NCBI RefSeq assembly: GCF_019218755.1
Contig: NZ_JAHUWZ010000003.1
Location: 434,001-498,000, forward strand
Direction of reading: 5' to 3'
DNA from: Acidovorax sp. sif1233
Lineage (GTDB): Bacteria; Pseudomonadota; Gammaproteobacteria; Burkholderiales; Burkholderiaceae_C
Length of the DNA stretch: 64,000 nucleotides
Positions 26,901 through 34,045 of the stretch are shown here, in pieces (positions within the stretch are counted from its first letter, which is position 1; every line of letters starts with the position of its first letter). The notes below the pieces were generated by a model that saw only the letters and a list, made by a program, of their open reading frames with translations, did no database searches and had not been told where the DNA came from. A program made the position numbers and the translations under genes.

Positions 26901-27544
26901 TTGGCGAGCGCCGATCCGCCGATGGAGGTGACGCCACGGGCCTCGTTGCCGACCAGCGCCACCTCGGAATTGCGCACGTCGGTCGCATCCAGCAGCACGC
27001 TGTTGGCCGTGGCGCGGCCGGGCATCTGCAGCGAACCGGTGCCCAGCAGCACCTCGGACTTGGCGCCGAAGGCCGCGACGTCGGCCGCGCGGTTGCCCTG
27101 CACGATCAGGCGGCTCGCCGTGAGCTGCTTCGTACCCGTGGCGCTGGCCGCCAGCACCATGTTGGCGGTGGCGGCACCGCCCAGGGCGTGCACGAAGCCC
27201 GTCACCTGGTTGCCCAGCACCTGCACCTGGGACTGGCGCACATCCATCGCTGCCAGGCCGATGCCGTTGGCCTGCGCGGTGCCCGCCAGGTCCACGCGCA
27301 TGCCGACATTGGCCAGGGCGGAGCCCTTGCCGCCGGTGGAGATCACCGGTCCCGTGGAGCGGTTGCCGAGCACCTGGATCTGGCTGCCCGCGTCCACCTG
27401 CGTGCCGGCACTGTTTTTGTGCCAGCCCACCCCGGCGAGCATGGACTCCTGCGCCTGACCGCGCAGCGGCGCCAGGGCCACGGAAAGACCGAGCAGCCAG
27501 AGCGCCGCGGCTTCATGGCGTTGCGTCTTGCGCGTTGTGTGCAC
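23966..27544 (-). CDS. Giant exported GN-repeat protein (putative beta-solenoid adhesin or fibre)
   Basis: A 1192-residue protein with an N-terminal signal (ALWLLGLSVALAPLRGQAQ). Almost all of it consists of about 30 units centred on a Gly-Asn (or Ala-Asn) turn, for example SQIQVLGNRSTGPVISTGG, ITILGNQGSARDGGAINSVV and VVIAGNQGHAAVGGVSNSVV. The first 19 or so are long and irregular, about 40-50 residues; the last 11 are near 28-30 residues and very alike. Each unit also carries an Asn-Ser-(Val/Leu) or Ala-Asn-(Ser/Thr/Ala) step. No Cys is apparent. Predicted to stack as a beta-solenoid, either surface adhesin or amyloid-like fibre. It ends at VLPAVNLLSM without a sorting motif or autotransporter barrel. 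Confidence 0.8.
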   Translation of the reverse strand: MHTTRKTQRHEAAALWLLGLSVALAPLRGQAQESMLAGVGWHKNSAGTQVDAGSQIQVLGNRSTGPVISTGGKGSALANVGMRVDLAGTAQANGIGLAAMDVRQSQVQVLGNQVTGFVHALGGAATANMVLAASATGTKQLTASRLIVQGNRAADVAAFGAKSEVLLGTGSLQMPGRATANSVLLDATDVRNSEVALVGNEARGVTSIGGSALANALSAARSTLEDTRILHTGNRAQDVRAGGGSAGVGRGTIAQVDLTGVAAANAVTLASSELKGAQLVLAGNEAAQVIATGGSALANSISFSDHKLAGSAGYQAGVSGNTARNVQAWGGEGSILGGALADVRVSASALANTISVTRGELAEGPVHRLSGNQARDVVATGGGAAANSLWLDNATVRAGTVLLAGNVADQVRTAAGSGTIGGGLVGALERNGRALANTVVADHQSTLERAAVTVSGNRGQSITGSGGLAAANTLMVSEGRVQDTALTLAANSADGVRSTGYAAQAGGGLLFSASQQSAALANTLAVTGSQLDAQTLTLAGNTASRLTARGGALLANSIALENGAGAPSRLSAAGVLSGNTASDMSTAADSVSGAGGLAGRESRARAAANALVLHDDALVDASSLWLIAGNSARGVHAPGGTALVNVLAAYRGARVQGSPVVIAGNTGEDIRAAGSGAQALGVGTKSNGVLAANGLYMDGSGATALARSTLQVVGNTARQLNADGGRINANALSVNAQGRVEASTLTLAGNTAADVRSEGREGTVGGFAAFGRGVGQANANAIQVLGDMRVASLQLMGNTAGRVFATEGLAAANSFSQGSGGRVDGVQALVAANTAVSTQAEQGSTALANSVQADGTLQGSAVQVVANQGSARAAGRDGLANSVRTQGRGRVAGSSVTVTANQGSGEQGVANSVDIAGTLQGGSITILGNQGSARDGGAINSVVGDGRISGSQITIIGNAGSASGGLANSVRGGGSITASSITILGNQASAQGASSKVNSVTGSGSIKGSQILIAGNTGRASGGGLVNGVNNSGSMAGAQVVVTGNQGNATGGGTVNSVDNRGQLSGRVLIAGNRGSATLGGTVNSLVNHGVMAGTVVIAGNQGHAAVGGVSNSVVNQGVITGAVTIVGNMSAAAAGMTSGSVRNVGGAITGVVGVAGNTPFAANPGYTYAIPSTGVVNQSVTVLPAVNLLSM

Positions 27545-27629
27545 TCACAGCCCCTTTTCTGGATGGACAGGATGGTCGGACGGCTTGCGGTCCGGCCGGC
27601 GGCTGCCGGACGGACCCGCGGCACGCCGG

Positions 27630-27989
27630 TCAGTTGATGTTGACGCTGTTCACGTTGGCCGTGCCGCCGATGGCCTTGATGTCGGTGGCTTCGTTGCCAC
27701 TCACGGTGATGTCCGAGTTGCGGATCTTGGAGCCGGTGATGTTGACGCTGTTGACGTTGGCCACGCCTTCCATCGAGATCTCGGCCACCTTGATGCCGGC
27801 CTTGCCGCCGCCAGCGATGACGTTGGTGGCCTTGTTGTTGGTGACGGTGATGCGGCTGTTGGTCACTTCGGAGCCGGCGGAGCCCTTGCCCGAGATCAGG
27901 CCGGGAATCGCGACGTTGCCGCTCTGGGCGAAAGCTGCGCTGCAGGTAAATGCGAGTGCTGCGACGGTGGTAATGGCAAGTTTGCGCAT
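27630..27989 (-). CDS. Small exported GN-repeat protein (putative fibre subunit)
   Basis: A 119-residue protein with a signal peptide (MRKLAITTVAALAFTCSAAF then AQ). The mature part contains two copies of the repeat seen in the giant protein: SRITVTNNKATNVIAGGG and SDITVSGNEATDIKAIGG, each followed by ANVNSVNI or equivalent. It is the first gene of the cluster with a strong ribosome site (GAAGGATT), so it is probably the most expressed, as expected of a major subunit. Size and simple two-repeat design recall CsgA/CsgB, but the repeat is not a curlin repeat (no Ser-x5-Gln pattern). Confidence 0.75.
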   Translation of the reverse strand: MRKLAITTVAALAFTCSAAFAQSGNVAIPGLISGKGSAGSEVTNSRITVTNNKATNVIAGGGKAGIKVAEISMEGVANVNSVNITGSKIRNSDITVSGNEATDIKAIGGTANVNSVNIN

Positions 27990-28365
27990 ATCAATAATCC
28001 TTCGAAGGGTTGAAATTAATTGACGAAGCAGCCGCTTGCGGCCTGCGAACGAATTCTTGAGGCGCGCACCCGTCCACACCGTAAAGAAATGTAGGCCCGG
28101 CCCGGGCTGGCATTTTCCGAGTTATCCACAGGTCGTACCTCCCAGGATCCACGCTCTGAGCCGCACGGGGTTTTGGTATGTAGGACAAGCACTTACTCCG
28201 CCAGCGGGTGCATTCCCACATTTGAACGATGCCGCCGCACTTCCATAATCCACCGTAAAAACAAACAAGTCTTTACACTTCAAATCATCATGAAACCCGC
28301 AATAACATTCAGAAATCCATACTTTCAAGAAAATGAATGGAATCTCCTGTTTTATTGTCACAAAT
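27990..28365. other. Intergenic, upstream region of the repeat-export cluster
   Basis: A 376-base gap between divergent starts, with an AT-richer right half (about 28245-28365). It must contain the promoters of the nine-gene cluster and of the lipoprotein gene. I do not see a convincing -35/-10 pair or a sigma-54 site. The ribosome site of the first cluster gene (GAAGGATT) is at its left edge. Confidence 0.4.
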
Positions 28366-28959
28366 ATGAAATCAATTATCTTTCGTGGCTTTTTGTATAT
28401 GGGGGCCGTGGGCGCCCTGGCGGCCTGCTCGCCTGCGGCCATCACCTATCCCAGCGATGCGCAGATTTCGGCGGCCCTGGAGACGCAGTTCGCCAGCGAC
28501 CGCCACAGCGCCGCTGCGCGCGACCTGATCCGCACGCTCGGGGGCGAGAAGGGCAAGCTGCGCTATCAGATCCACCAGGTGATCTACCGCCAGGGCTCGT
28601 ATGAGGCCCGCTACGACGCGGTGCTGGTGATGGGGCAGCCGGGGACCCAAAGCCTCCTGGGGCTGTACGGCAGCATGATCCCCGAGGCCGAGCGCGCCAA
28701 GCTGCCGCAGGCCAGCCTGGAGGCCTATGAAGGCTGGCTCAGGCAGCAGGCCGAAACCCTCCGGAAAACCTCGGCACAGCAGGCGGGTGCGCTGGAGGCG
28801 ACACTGGAACTGCTGGGCAAGTGCTACCGGGACCAGCAGGCCGGGGCCGAGGTCACGGTGATGCAGGGCCTGGGGGCGCTGATCTCGCCCGAGCGCAGCG
28901 GGCTATACGCTGAAAAGCTGGCGCTGCCGGACACCACGGCGCGCTGCCTCCCCGCCTAG
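28366..28959 (+). CDS. Lipoprotein, hypothetical
   Basis: A 197-residue protein with a lipobox ending at AACSPAA. The mature part is mostly helical and charged (AALETQFASDRHSAAARDLI, EAYEGWLRQQAETLRKTSAQ) with one Cys near residue 162 and one near the C-terminus that may pair. No family recognised. An ATG at 28333 in the same frame is possible, but 28366 leaves a standard lipoprotein signal. It is divergent from the repeat-export cluster and could belong to it functionally; there is no direct evidence for that. Its stop codon is shared with the convergent kinase gene. Confidence 0.65.
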   Translation: MKSIIFRGFLYMGAVGALAACSPAAITYPSDAQISAALETQFASDRHSAAARDLIRTLGGEKGKLRYQIHQVIYRQGSYEARYDAVLVMGQPGTQSLLGLYGSMIPEAERAKLPQASLEAYEGWLRQQAETLRKTSAQQAGALEATLELLGKCYRDQQAGAEVTVMQGLGALISPERSGLYAEKLALPDTTARCLPA

Positions 28960-29501
28960 CCGGCCGTGCGTTCGCGCAGCGCGGCCAGGATGTGCCTGGC
29001 CGCTTCGCCCGGGCTGCGGTACGCGGTGTCTACCACCAGCTGGTTGTTGTCCGCCGCCCAGGGCGCGTAGTCGTGCCGGCACACGGCATCCCAGAGGGGC
29101 GGCACGAGACCGGGTACGTCGCTCACCCGCTGCTCGACCCGCCGGCGGTGCTCGGCGGGATCGCCGCAGACCACCTCCACGGCCAGCATCGGCGCCTGCG
29201 CGTCCAGGGCCACGCGGTGCCAGGACGCGCGCGTCTCGGCCCAGGGGTTCACGCAGTCCGCCAGAACGGACAGTCCTTGCGAAAGATGGGTGCGCGCCAG
29301 GGCATACGCCACCACATAGCCCGCGGCCCCCACGCCACTGCCTCCCAGCGCGCCGCAATCCCGCAGCGCCTGCTCGATGGTGTCGATGCGCAGGTACACC
29401 GCCGGCCACTGCCCCAGCAGCGCGCGGGCGATCGTGCTCTTGCCCACGCCCGGCAGCCCGCCGAGCACCACCAGCGCCGGAGCGGCGGGCGATGATTTCA
29501 A
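28956..29501 (-). CDS. Small P-loop kinase (AAA_33/zeta-toxin-like fold)
   Basis: A 181-residue P-loop protein. The Walker A motif GGLPGVGKST is at residues 14-23, followed by YLRIDTIEQALRD (substrate-side Asp), LSVLADCVNPWAETRASWHR and VVCGDPAEHRRRVEQR, the lid pattern of the gluconate-kinase/zeta/chloramphenicol-phosphotransferase group. Substrate unknown. It sits one base downstream of uvrD's upstream-strand neighbour pattern: its start is directly before the 3' end of uvrD (29502), so it is cotranscribed with uvrD. The stop TAG at 28956-28958 lies within the palindrome CTAG that also contains the stop of the convergent lipoprotein gene. Confidence 0.8.
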   Translation of the reverse strand: MKSSPAAPALVVLGGLPGVGKSTIARALLGQWPAVYLRIDTIEQALRDCGALGGSGVGAAGYVVAYALARTHLSQGLSVLADCVNPWAETRASWHRVALDAQAPMLAVEVVCGDPAEHRRRVEQRVSDVPGLVPPLWDAVCRHDYAPWAADNNQLVVDTAYRSPGEAARHILAALRERTAG

Positions 29502-31952
29502 TCAGTCCACCACCGTGAGCTTGGCCACCGACAGCGCCAGCCACTTGGTGCCATGGCGCGGAAAATTGACCTGCGCGCGCGCGTCGTCGCCCGTGCCTTC
29601 GATGGCCAGCACCTTGCCTTCGCCGAACTTGGTGTGGAACACCGCGATGCCCACCCGCAAGCCGTGGGCGGGCGCGGTCTTCTGCACGGGCACCGGCGGG
29701 CTGGCGAAGGTCTCGGACTTGAAGCCAAATGAGCCTCTAGCGCTTGACCCATAAGCGCCAGAAGCTCCTGAATTAGGAGCAAAGGAGCCAAACCCCTGCT
29801 GCTTGGGCGTGATCCACTTGAGCGCGCCCTCGGGCAGTTCGTCAAAAAAGCGGCTCTTGATGTTGTAGCGCGTCTGGCCGTGCAGCATGCGCGTCTGCGA
29901 ATGGCTCAGGTACAGGCGCTTCCTCGCGCGGGTGATGGCCACGTACATCAGGCGGCGCTCTTCCTCCAGTCCGTCGCGCTCGCTGGCGGAGTTTTCGTGC
30001 GGGAACAGGCCCTCTTCCATGCCGCCGATGAACACGCCATCGAACTCCAGGCCCTTGCTGGCGTGCACGGTCATCAGCTGTACCGCGTCCTGCCCGGCCT
30101 GGGCCTGGTTGTCGCCCGCTTCCAGCGCGGCGTGCGTGAGGAAGGCGGCCAGGGGCGAGAGGGTTTCGCCCGTGTCCGCGTCCACGATGCCCGGCACGGG
30201 CTGGAGCGGTTCGTCGACGACCGGGGCATCGGGATCCAGCCCCTGGCTGACCGCGCTCTGCGTGAGCGGCGTGCCATGCTCGTCCAGCGGCAGGGCCACG
30301 GCATCGCGGCCAAACCCCTCCTGCGTGACGAAGCTCTCGGCCGCGTTGACCAGTTCTTCCAGGTTCTCGATGCGGTCGGCGCCTTCCTTCTCGGTGCGGT
30401 AGTGCTCCACCAGCCCCGAGGATTCGAGCACCTGCTCGATGATGCCGCGCAGGTTCAGGCCCTGCGTCTGCTCGCGCAGCACGTCCACCATGGCGACGAA
30501 GGCGCCGAGGTTGGCGCCCGCCTTGCCGGGCACGGCGCTCACGCCGTCGTGCAGCGAGCAGCCGGCGGCGCGCGCCGCGTCCTGCAGCACCTCGATGCTG
30601 CGCGCCCCGATGCCGCGCGGCGGAAAGTTGACCACGCGCAGGAAGCTCGTGTCGTCGTGCGGGTTCTCCAAGAGGCGCAGGTAGGCCAGCGCGTGCTTGA
30701 TTTCGGCGCGCTCGAAGAAGCGCAGGCCGCCGTACACGCGGTAGGGCACGCTGGCGTTGAACAGCGCCGATTCGATCACCCGGCTTTGCGCATTGCTGCG
30801 GTAGAGCACGGCGATCTCCTTGCGCTCGAAGCCGTCGCTGCGCACCAGCTGCTTGATCTCGTCGACCATCCACTGCGCCTCGGCCAGGTCGGTGCTGGCC
30901 TCGTACACGCGCACGGGCTCGCCGGGCCCCTGCGTGGTGCGCAGGTTCTTGCCCAGGCGCCGGCTGTTGTGGCTGATGAGCGTATTGGCCGAGTCGAGGA
31001 TGTTGCTGTAGCTGCGGTAGTTCTGTTCGAGCTTGATCTGCTGCTGGACATCGAACTCGCGCACGAAGTCGGCCATGTTGCCCACCCGCGCCCCGCGAAA
31101 GGCGTAGATGCTCTGGTCGTCGTCGCCCACGGCGATCACGCTGCCGCGCGCCTCGAAGCGCCCGCCAGTGTCGTTGCCCGCCAGCTGCTTGAGCCAGGCG
31201 TACTGCAGCTTGTTGGTGTCCTGGAATTCGTCCACCAGGATGTGCGCGAAGCGGCGCTGGTAGTGCTCGCGGATCGGGTCGTTGTCGCGCAGCAGCTCGT
31301 AGCTGCGCAGCATCAGCTCGCCAAAGTCCACCACGCCTTCGCGCTGGCATTGTTCTTCGTACAGTTGGTAGATCTCGACCTTCTTGCGGGCATCGCTGTC
31401 GTGCGTGGGCACGTCGCCGGGGCGCATGCCCTCTTCCTTGCAGCCGGCGATGAAGTACGACAGCTGCTTGGGCGGAAAGCGCTCGTCGTCCACGTTGTGC
31501 TGCTTGCACAGGCGCTTGATGGCCGAAAGCTGGTCCTGCGTGTCCAGGATCTGGAACGACTGCGGCAGGCCGGCCGCCTTGTGGTGCGCCCGCAGCAGCC
31601 GGTTGCACAGGCCGTGGAAGGTGCCGATCCACATGCCGCGCACGTTCACCGGCAGCATGGCCGACAGGCGCGCCACCATTTCCTTGGCGGCCTTGTTGGT
31701 GAAGGTGACGGCCAGGATGCCGCCGGGCGTGGCGTAGCCGTTTTGCAGCAGCCAGGCGATGCGCGTGGTGAGCACCCGCGTCTTGCCCGAGCCAGCGCCC
31801 GCCAGGATGAGCGCATGCCCCGCCGGCAGGGTGACGGCGGCGAGCTGCTCGGGGTTCAGATGGGCCAGGAGGGGCGACGCAGCCGAGGGCGCATCAAGGG
31901 AGGTGGGCGCCAGCACATCTGGCCCCCCCGGGAACGGGTCTTGTGGGAACAT
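29502..31952 (-). CDS. uvrD: ATP-dependent DNA helicase UvrD/PcrA
   Basis: An 816-residue superfamily 1 helicase for nucleotide excision and mismatch repair. Motifs are all visible: Q motif LNPEQLAAV, Walker A LAGAGSGKTRVLT, motif Ia AVTFTNKAAKEM, DEXX box HILVDEFQDTN, motif III AVGDDDQSIYAFRGA, motif IV EQNYRS, motif V LMTVHASKGLEFDGVFI and motif VI LMYVAITRARKRLYL. The C-terminal Tudor-like domain (RVGIAVFHTKFGEGKVLAIE) is complete. The start MFPQDPFPGGPD at 31952 is favoured. The linker before the C-terminal domain (ASGAYGSSARGSF) is encoded by a dispersed repeat. Confidence 0.95.
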   Translation of the reverse strand: MFPQDPFPGGPDVLAPTSLDAPSAASPLLAHLNPEQLAAVTLPAGHALILAGAGSGKTRVLTTRIAWLLQNGYATPGGILAVTFTNKAAKEMVARLSAMLPVNVRGMWIGTFHGLCNRLLRAHHKAAGLPQSFQILDTQDQLSAIKRLCKQHNVDDERFPPKQLSYFIAGCKEEGMRPGDVPTHDSDARKKVEIYQLYEEQCQREGVVDFGELMLRSYELLRDNDPIREHYQRRFAHILVDEFQDTNKLQYAWLKQLAGNDTGGRFEARGSVIAVGDDDQSIYAFRGARVGNMADFVREFDVQQQIKLEQNYRSYSNILDSANTLISHNSRRLGKNLRTTQGPGEPVRVYEASTDLAEAQWMVDEIKQLVRSDGFERKEIAVLYRSNAQSRVIESALFNASVPYRVYGGLRFFERAEIKHALAYLRLLENPHDDTSFLRVVNFPPRGIGARSIEVLQDAARAAGCSLHDGVSAVPGKAGANLGAFVAMVDVLREQTQGLNLRGIIEQVLESSGLVEHYRTEKEGADRIENLEELVNAAESFVTQEGFGRDAVALPLDEHGTPLTQSAVSQGLDPDAPVVDEPLQPVPGIVDADTGETLSPLAAFLTHAALEAGDNQAQAGQDAVQLMTVHASKGLEFDGVFIGGMEEGLFPHENSASERDGLEEERRLMYVAITRARKRLYLSHSQTRMLHGQTRYNIKSRFFDELPEGALKWITPKQQGFGSFAPNSGASGAYGSSARGSFGFKSETFASPPVPVQKTAPAHGLRVGIAVFHTKFGEGKVLAIEGTGDDARAQVNFPRHGTKWLALSVAKLTVVD
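29731..29780 (+). repeat. Dispersed GCGCT/AGCTCC short repeat, copy C, inside uvrD
   Basis: Reads GAGCCTCTAGCGCTTGACCC, then ATAAGCGCCAGAAGCTCCTG and AATTAGGAGC. Block order matches copies at 3330 and 17371; GCTCCTGAATTAGGAGC at its end is a hairpin. It lies in frame in uvrD without interrupting it. Confidence 0.65.
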
Positions 31953-31994
31953 CCAGCCATTGTAGAAAGCGCCCCGCCGCCCTCCCATTCTTTT

Positions 31995-32711
31995 ATGAAA
32001 AACACTGCCCGCACCCTGGCCAGCCTCGTGGCCCTTGTACTCGCCCATGCACCCGCGGCCACCTGGGCCCAGGCCAGCTGCAGCAGCGACGGCACCCCAC
32101 GGCCCACCGCCCTCTTCGAGCGCTTCCTCAGCGCGGACTGCGAGGCCTGCTGGACGGACCGCGCGCCCCCCGCGCCGACCGCCGGCGCCGGCACGGCGGT
32201 GCTGGACTGGATCGTGCCCGGCGCGGCGGGCGAGGATGCACCGCTGGCCGCCGCTGCCGCCCGCGACGCCCTGGTCCGGCTGGAGGCGCTGGGCCGCAAG
32301 TCGCCCCGGGCCACCGACGTGCACACCGCTGCGGTACAGGCAGCCCGGCCTGCCGGACTGCGGGTAGCCCACGGCATGCCGTTCAACGACTACCTGGGCA
32401 CGGCGATCGCGTTCACCCCGGGCCGGACCGCCGCGCCTGGCCCCCTGGAGTTCTACCTGCTGCTCGTGGAGGCCGTGCCAGCGGGAACCGATGGCACGGC
32501 CGTGCCCCGGAATATCGTCAGGAACATGCTCCACGGCGCATGGGGCAAGCCCGGCCAGCGGCCGGTGTCGGGATTGGGGCCATCGAAATGGATGGAAACA
32601 CGGTCCATGCGCATCCCCGAAGGGGCGCAGGCCGAGCGGCTGCGCATGGTGGGCTGGGTGCAGGATGCCCGGGGGACGGTCATCGCCGCGGCGCAATCCA
32701 CCTGCCGGTGA
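31995..32711 (+). CDS. Exported hypothetical protein with CxxC motif
   Basis: A 238-residue protein with a signal peptide (MKNTARTLASLVALVLAHAP, cut near TWAQA). Near the mature N-terminus is FERFLSADCEACWTDRA, a CxxC placed as in thioredoxin-like proteins such as DUF1223, and GTAVLDWIVPGAAGEDAPLA follows. A C-terminal Cys and an early Cys (ASCSSDG) add a second possible disulfide. No firm family. It is divergent from uvrD with 42 bases between starts, so promoters of the two overlap. Likely periplasmic. Confidence 0.65.
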   Translation: MKNTARTLASLVALVLAHAPAATWAQASCSSDGTPRPTALFERFLSADCEACWTDRAPPAPTAGAGTAVLDWIVPGAAGEDAPLAAAAARDALVRLEALGRKSPRATDVHTAAVQAARPAGLRVAHGMPFNDYLGTAIAFTPGRTAAPGPLEFYLLLVEAVPAGTDGTAVPRNIVRNMLHGAWGKPGQRPVSGLGPSKWMETRSMRIPEGAQAERLRMVGWVQDARGTVIAAAQSTCR

Positions 32712-32768
32712 TACCGGTAATACCACCATCGTTATAGGGTGGAACGGACAGGCGGGTAGAATCAATCA

Positions 32769-32801
32769 CCGGGCCCAAGTTTCTTGGCGTCCGGTTTTTT
32801 T
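32769..32801 (+). terminator. Terminator-like hairpin in the guaC leader
   Basis: CCGG, CCAAG - TTT - CTTGG, CCGG form a stem with a small internal loop (32769-32794) followed by seven T (32795-32801). It can end the transcript of the upstream CxxC gene. As it lies 124-156 bases before guaC and downstream of a possible -10 (TAGAAT at 32757-32762), it may instead act as an attenuator for guaC. Confidence 0.6.
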
Positions 32802-32924
32802 GTGCCCGCGCACCGCGGGGTTCGGAGCGGCCTGAACGGCCCCGCCCACAAAGCCGGTCCCAAGCCAAGCGCCCACCGCCGCTGAAATTGTTTGGCTGCG
32901 TCCCTTTATGGAGCTTGGAATCTC

Positions 32925-33902
32925 ATGGAAATCTTCGACTACGACAACGTTCTCTTGCTGCCGCGCAAGTGCCGGGTGGACAGCCGCTCGGAATGCGACG
33001 CCAGCGTGGAACTGGGCGGACGCTCGTTCCGGCTGCCCGTGGTGCCCTCCAACATGAAGACGGTGGTGGATGAAAAGATCTGCACCTGGATGGCACAGAA
33101 CGGCTACTTCTATGTCATGCACCGCTTCGATCTGGACAATGTCCAGTTCGTCAAGGACATGCACGCCCAGGGCTGCTACGCCTCGATCTCGCTGGGCGTG
33201 AAGCAGCCCGACTACGACACCGTGGACCAGCTGGTGGCACTGGGGCTCACCCCCGAATACATCACCATCGACATCGCGCACGGCCATGCCGACAGCGTGC
33301 GGAACATGATCGGCTACCTCAAGCAGCACCTGCCCAAGGCCTTCGTGATCGCCGGCAACGTGGCCACGCCCGAAGCGGTGATCGACCTGGAAAACTGGGG
33401 GGCCGATGCCACCAAGGTCGGCGTGGGCCCGGGCAAGGTGTGCATCACCAAGCTCAAGACGGGTTTTGGCACGGGCGGCTGGCAGCTCTCGGCGCTCAAG
33501 TGGTGCGCGCGCGTGGCCACCAAGCCCATCATCGCCGACGGGGGCATCCGCAGCCACGGAGACATCGCCAAGAGCATCCGCTTTGGCGCCAGCATGGTGA
33601 TGATCGGCTCGCTGTTTGCGGGGCATGAGGAATCGCCGGGCCAGACCGTCGAGGTGGACGGCGCGCTGTACAAGGAATACTACGGTTCCGCGAGCGACTT
33701 CAACAAGGGCGAGTACAAGCACGTCGAAGGCAAGCGCATCCTGGAGCCCGTCAAGGGAAAGCTGGCCGGCACCCTGATCGAAATGGAGCAGGACGTGCAA
33801 AGCTCCATCAGCTACGCGGGCGGCAAGAAGCTGATGGACATCCGCAAGGTGAACTACGTGATCCTGGGCGGCGACAACGCAGGCGAGCACCTGCTGATGT
33901 AG
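32925..33902 (+). CDS. guaC: GMP reductase
   Basis: A 325-residue TIM-barrel enzyme of the IMPDH/GMPR family converting GMP to IMP with NADPH and release of ammonia. The N-terminus [16 protein letters not shown] is characteristic. The active-site loop with catalytic Cys reads [20 protein letters not shown], followed by [20 protein letters not shown] and [14 protein letters not shown]. There is no CBS pair, and the length fits GMPR (about 325-350) rather than IMPDH (about 490). Start at 32925. Expression may be controlled through the hairpin in its leader. Confidence 0.95.
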   Translation: MEIFDYDNVLLLPRKCRVDSRSECDASVELGGRSFRLPVVPSNMKTVVDEKICTWMAQNGYFYVMHRFDLDNVQFVKDMHAQGCYASISLGVKQPDYDTVDQLVALGLTPEYITIDIAHGHADSVRNMIGYLKQHLPKAFVIAGNVATPEAVIDLENWGADATKVGVGPGKVCITKLKTGFGTGGWQLSALKWCARVATKPIIADGGIRSHGDIAKSIRFGASMVMIGSLFAGHEESPGQTVEVDGALYKEYYGSASDFNKGEYKHVEGKRILEPVKGKLAGTLIEMEQDVQSSISYAGGKKLMDIRKVNYVILGGDNAGEHLLM

Positions 33903-34045
33903 CACGGGCGGCCGGCACGGCAGCGCCGGCCCCTTGCGCCGCCACGGCACATGCGGATGGCGCAGCCCAGGCCAGCGGGCGCCACCCCAGCGCGAAGCCC
34001 GAGGGGCGGGAAACACGGGCAGCGCCGCAGGGGATTGCCCCCACT

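Noticed and set aside
23966..27544. Possible CRISPR array because of regular DNA repeats
   Set aside because: The repeats are imperfect, in a single open frame, and encode repeated protein units; there are no identical repeats with unique spacers and no cas genes.
23867..27637. A 1256-codon open frame on the plus strand
   Set aside because: It is antisense to the giant repeat gene. The product is an unnatural His/Arg/Gly/Val-rich string without signal peptide or domains, explained by high GC and the repetitive codons of the true gene.
29880..32711. A 943-codon plus-strand frame opposite uvrD
   Set aside because: Shadow of uvrD; only its 3' end coincides with the real CxxC gene that begins at 31995.
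33910..33931. Hairpin GGCCGGC/GCCGGCC just after guaC as terminator
   Set aside because: No T tract follows on either strand, and such GC-rich palindromes are common in this genome type.
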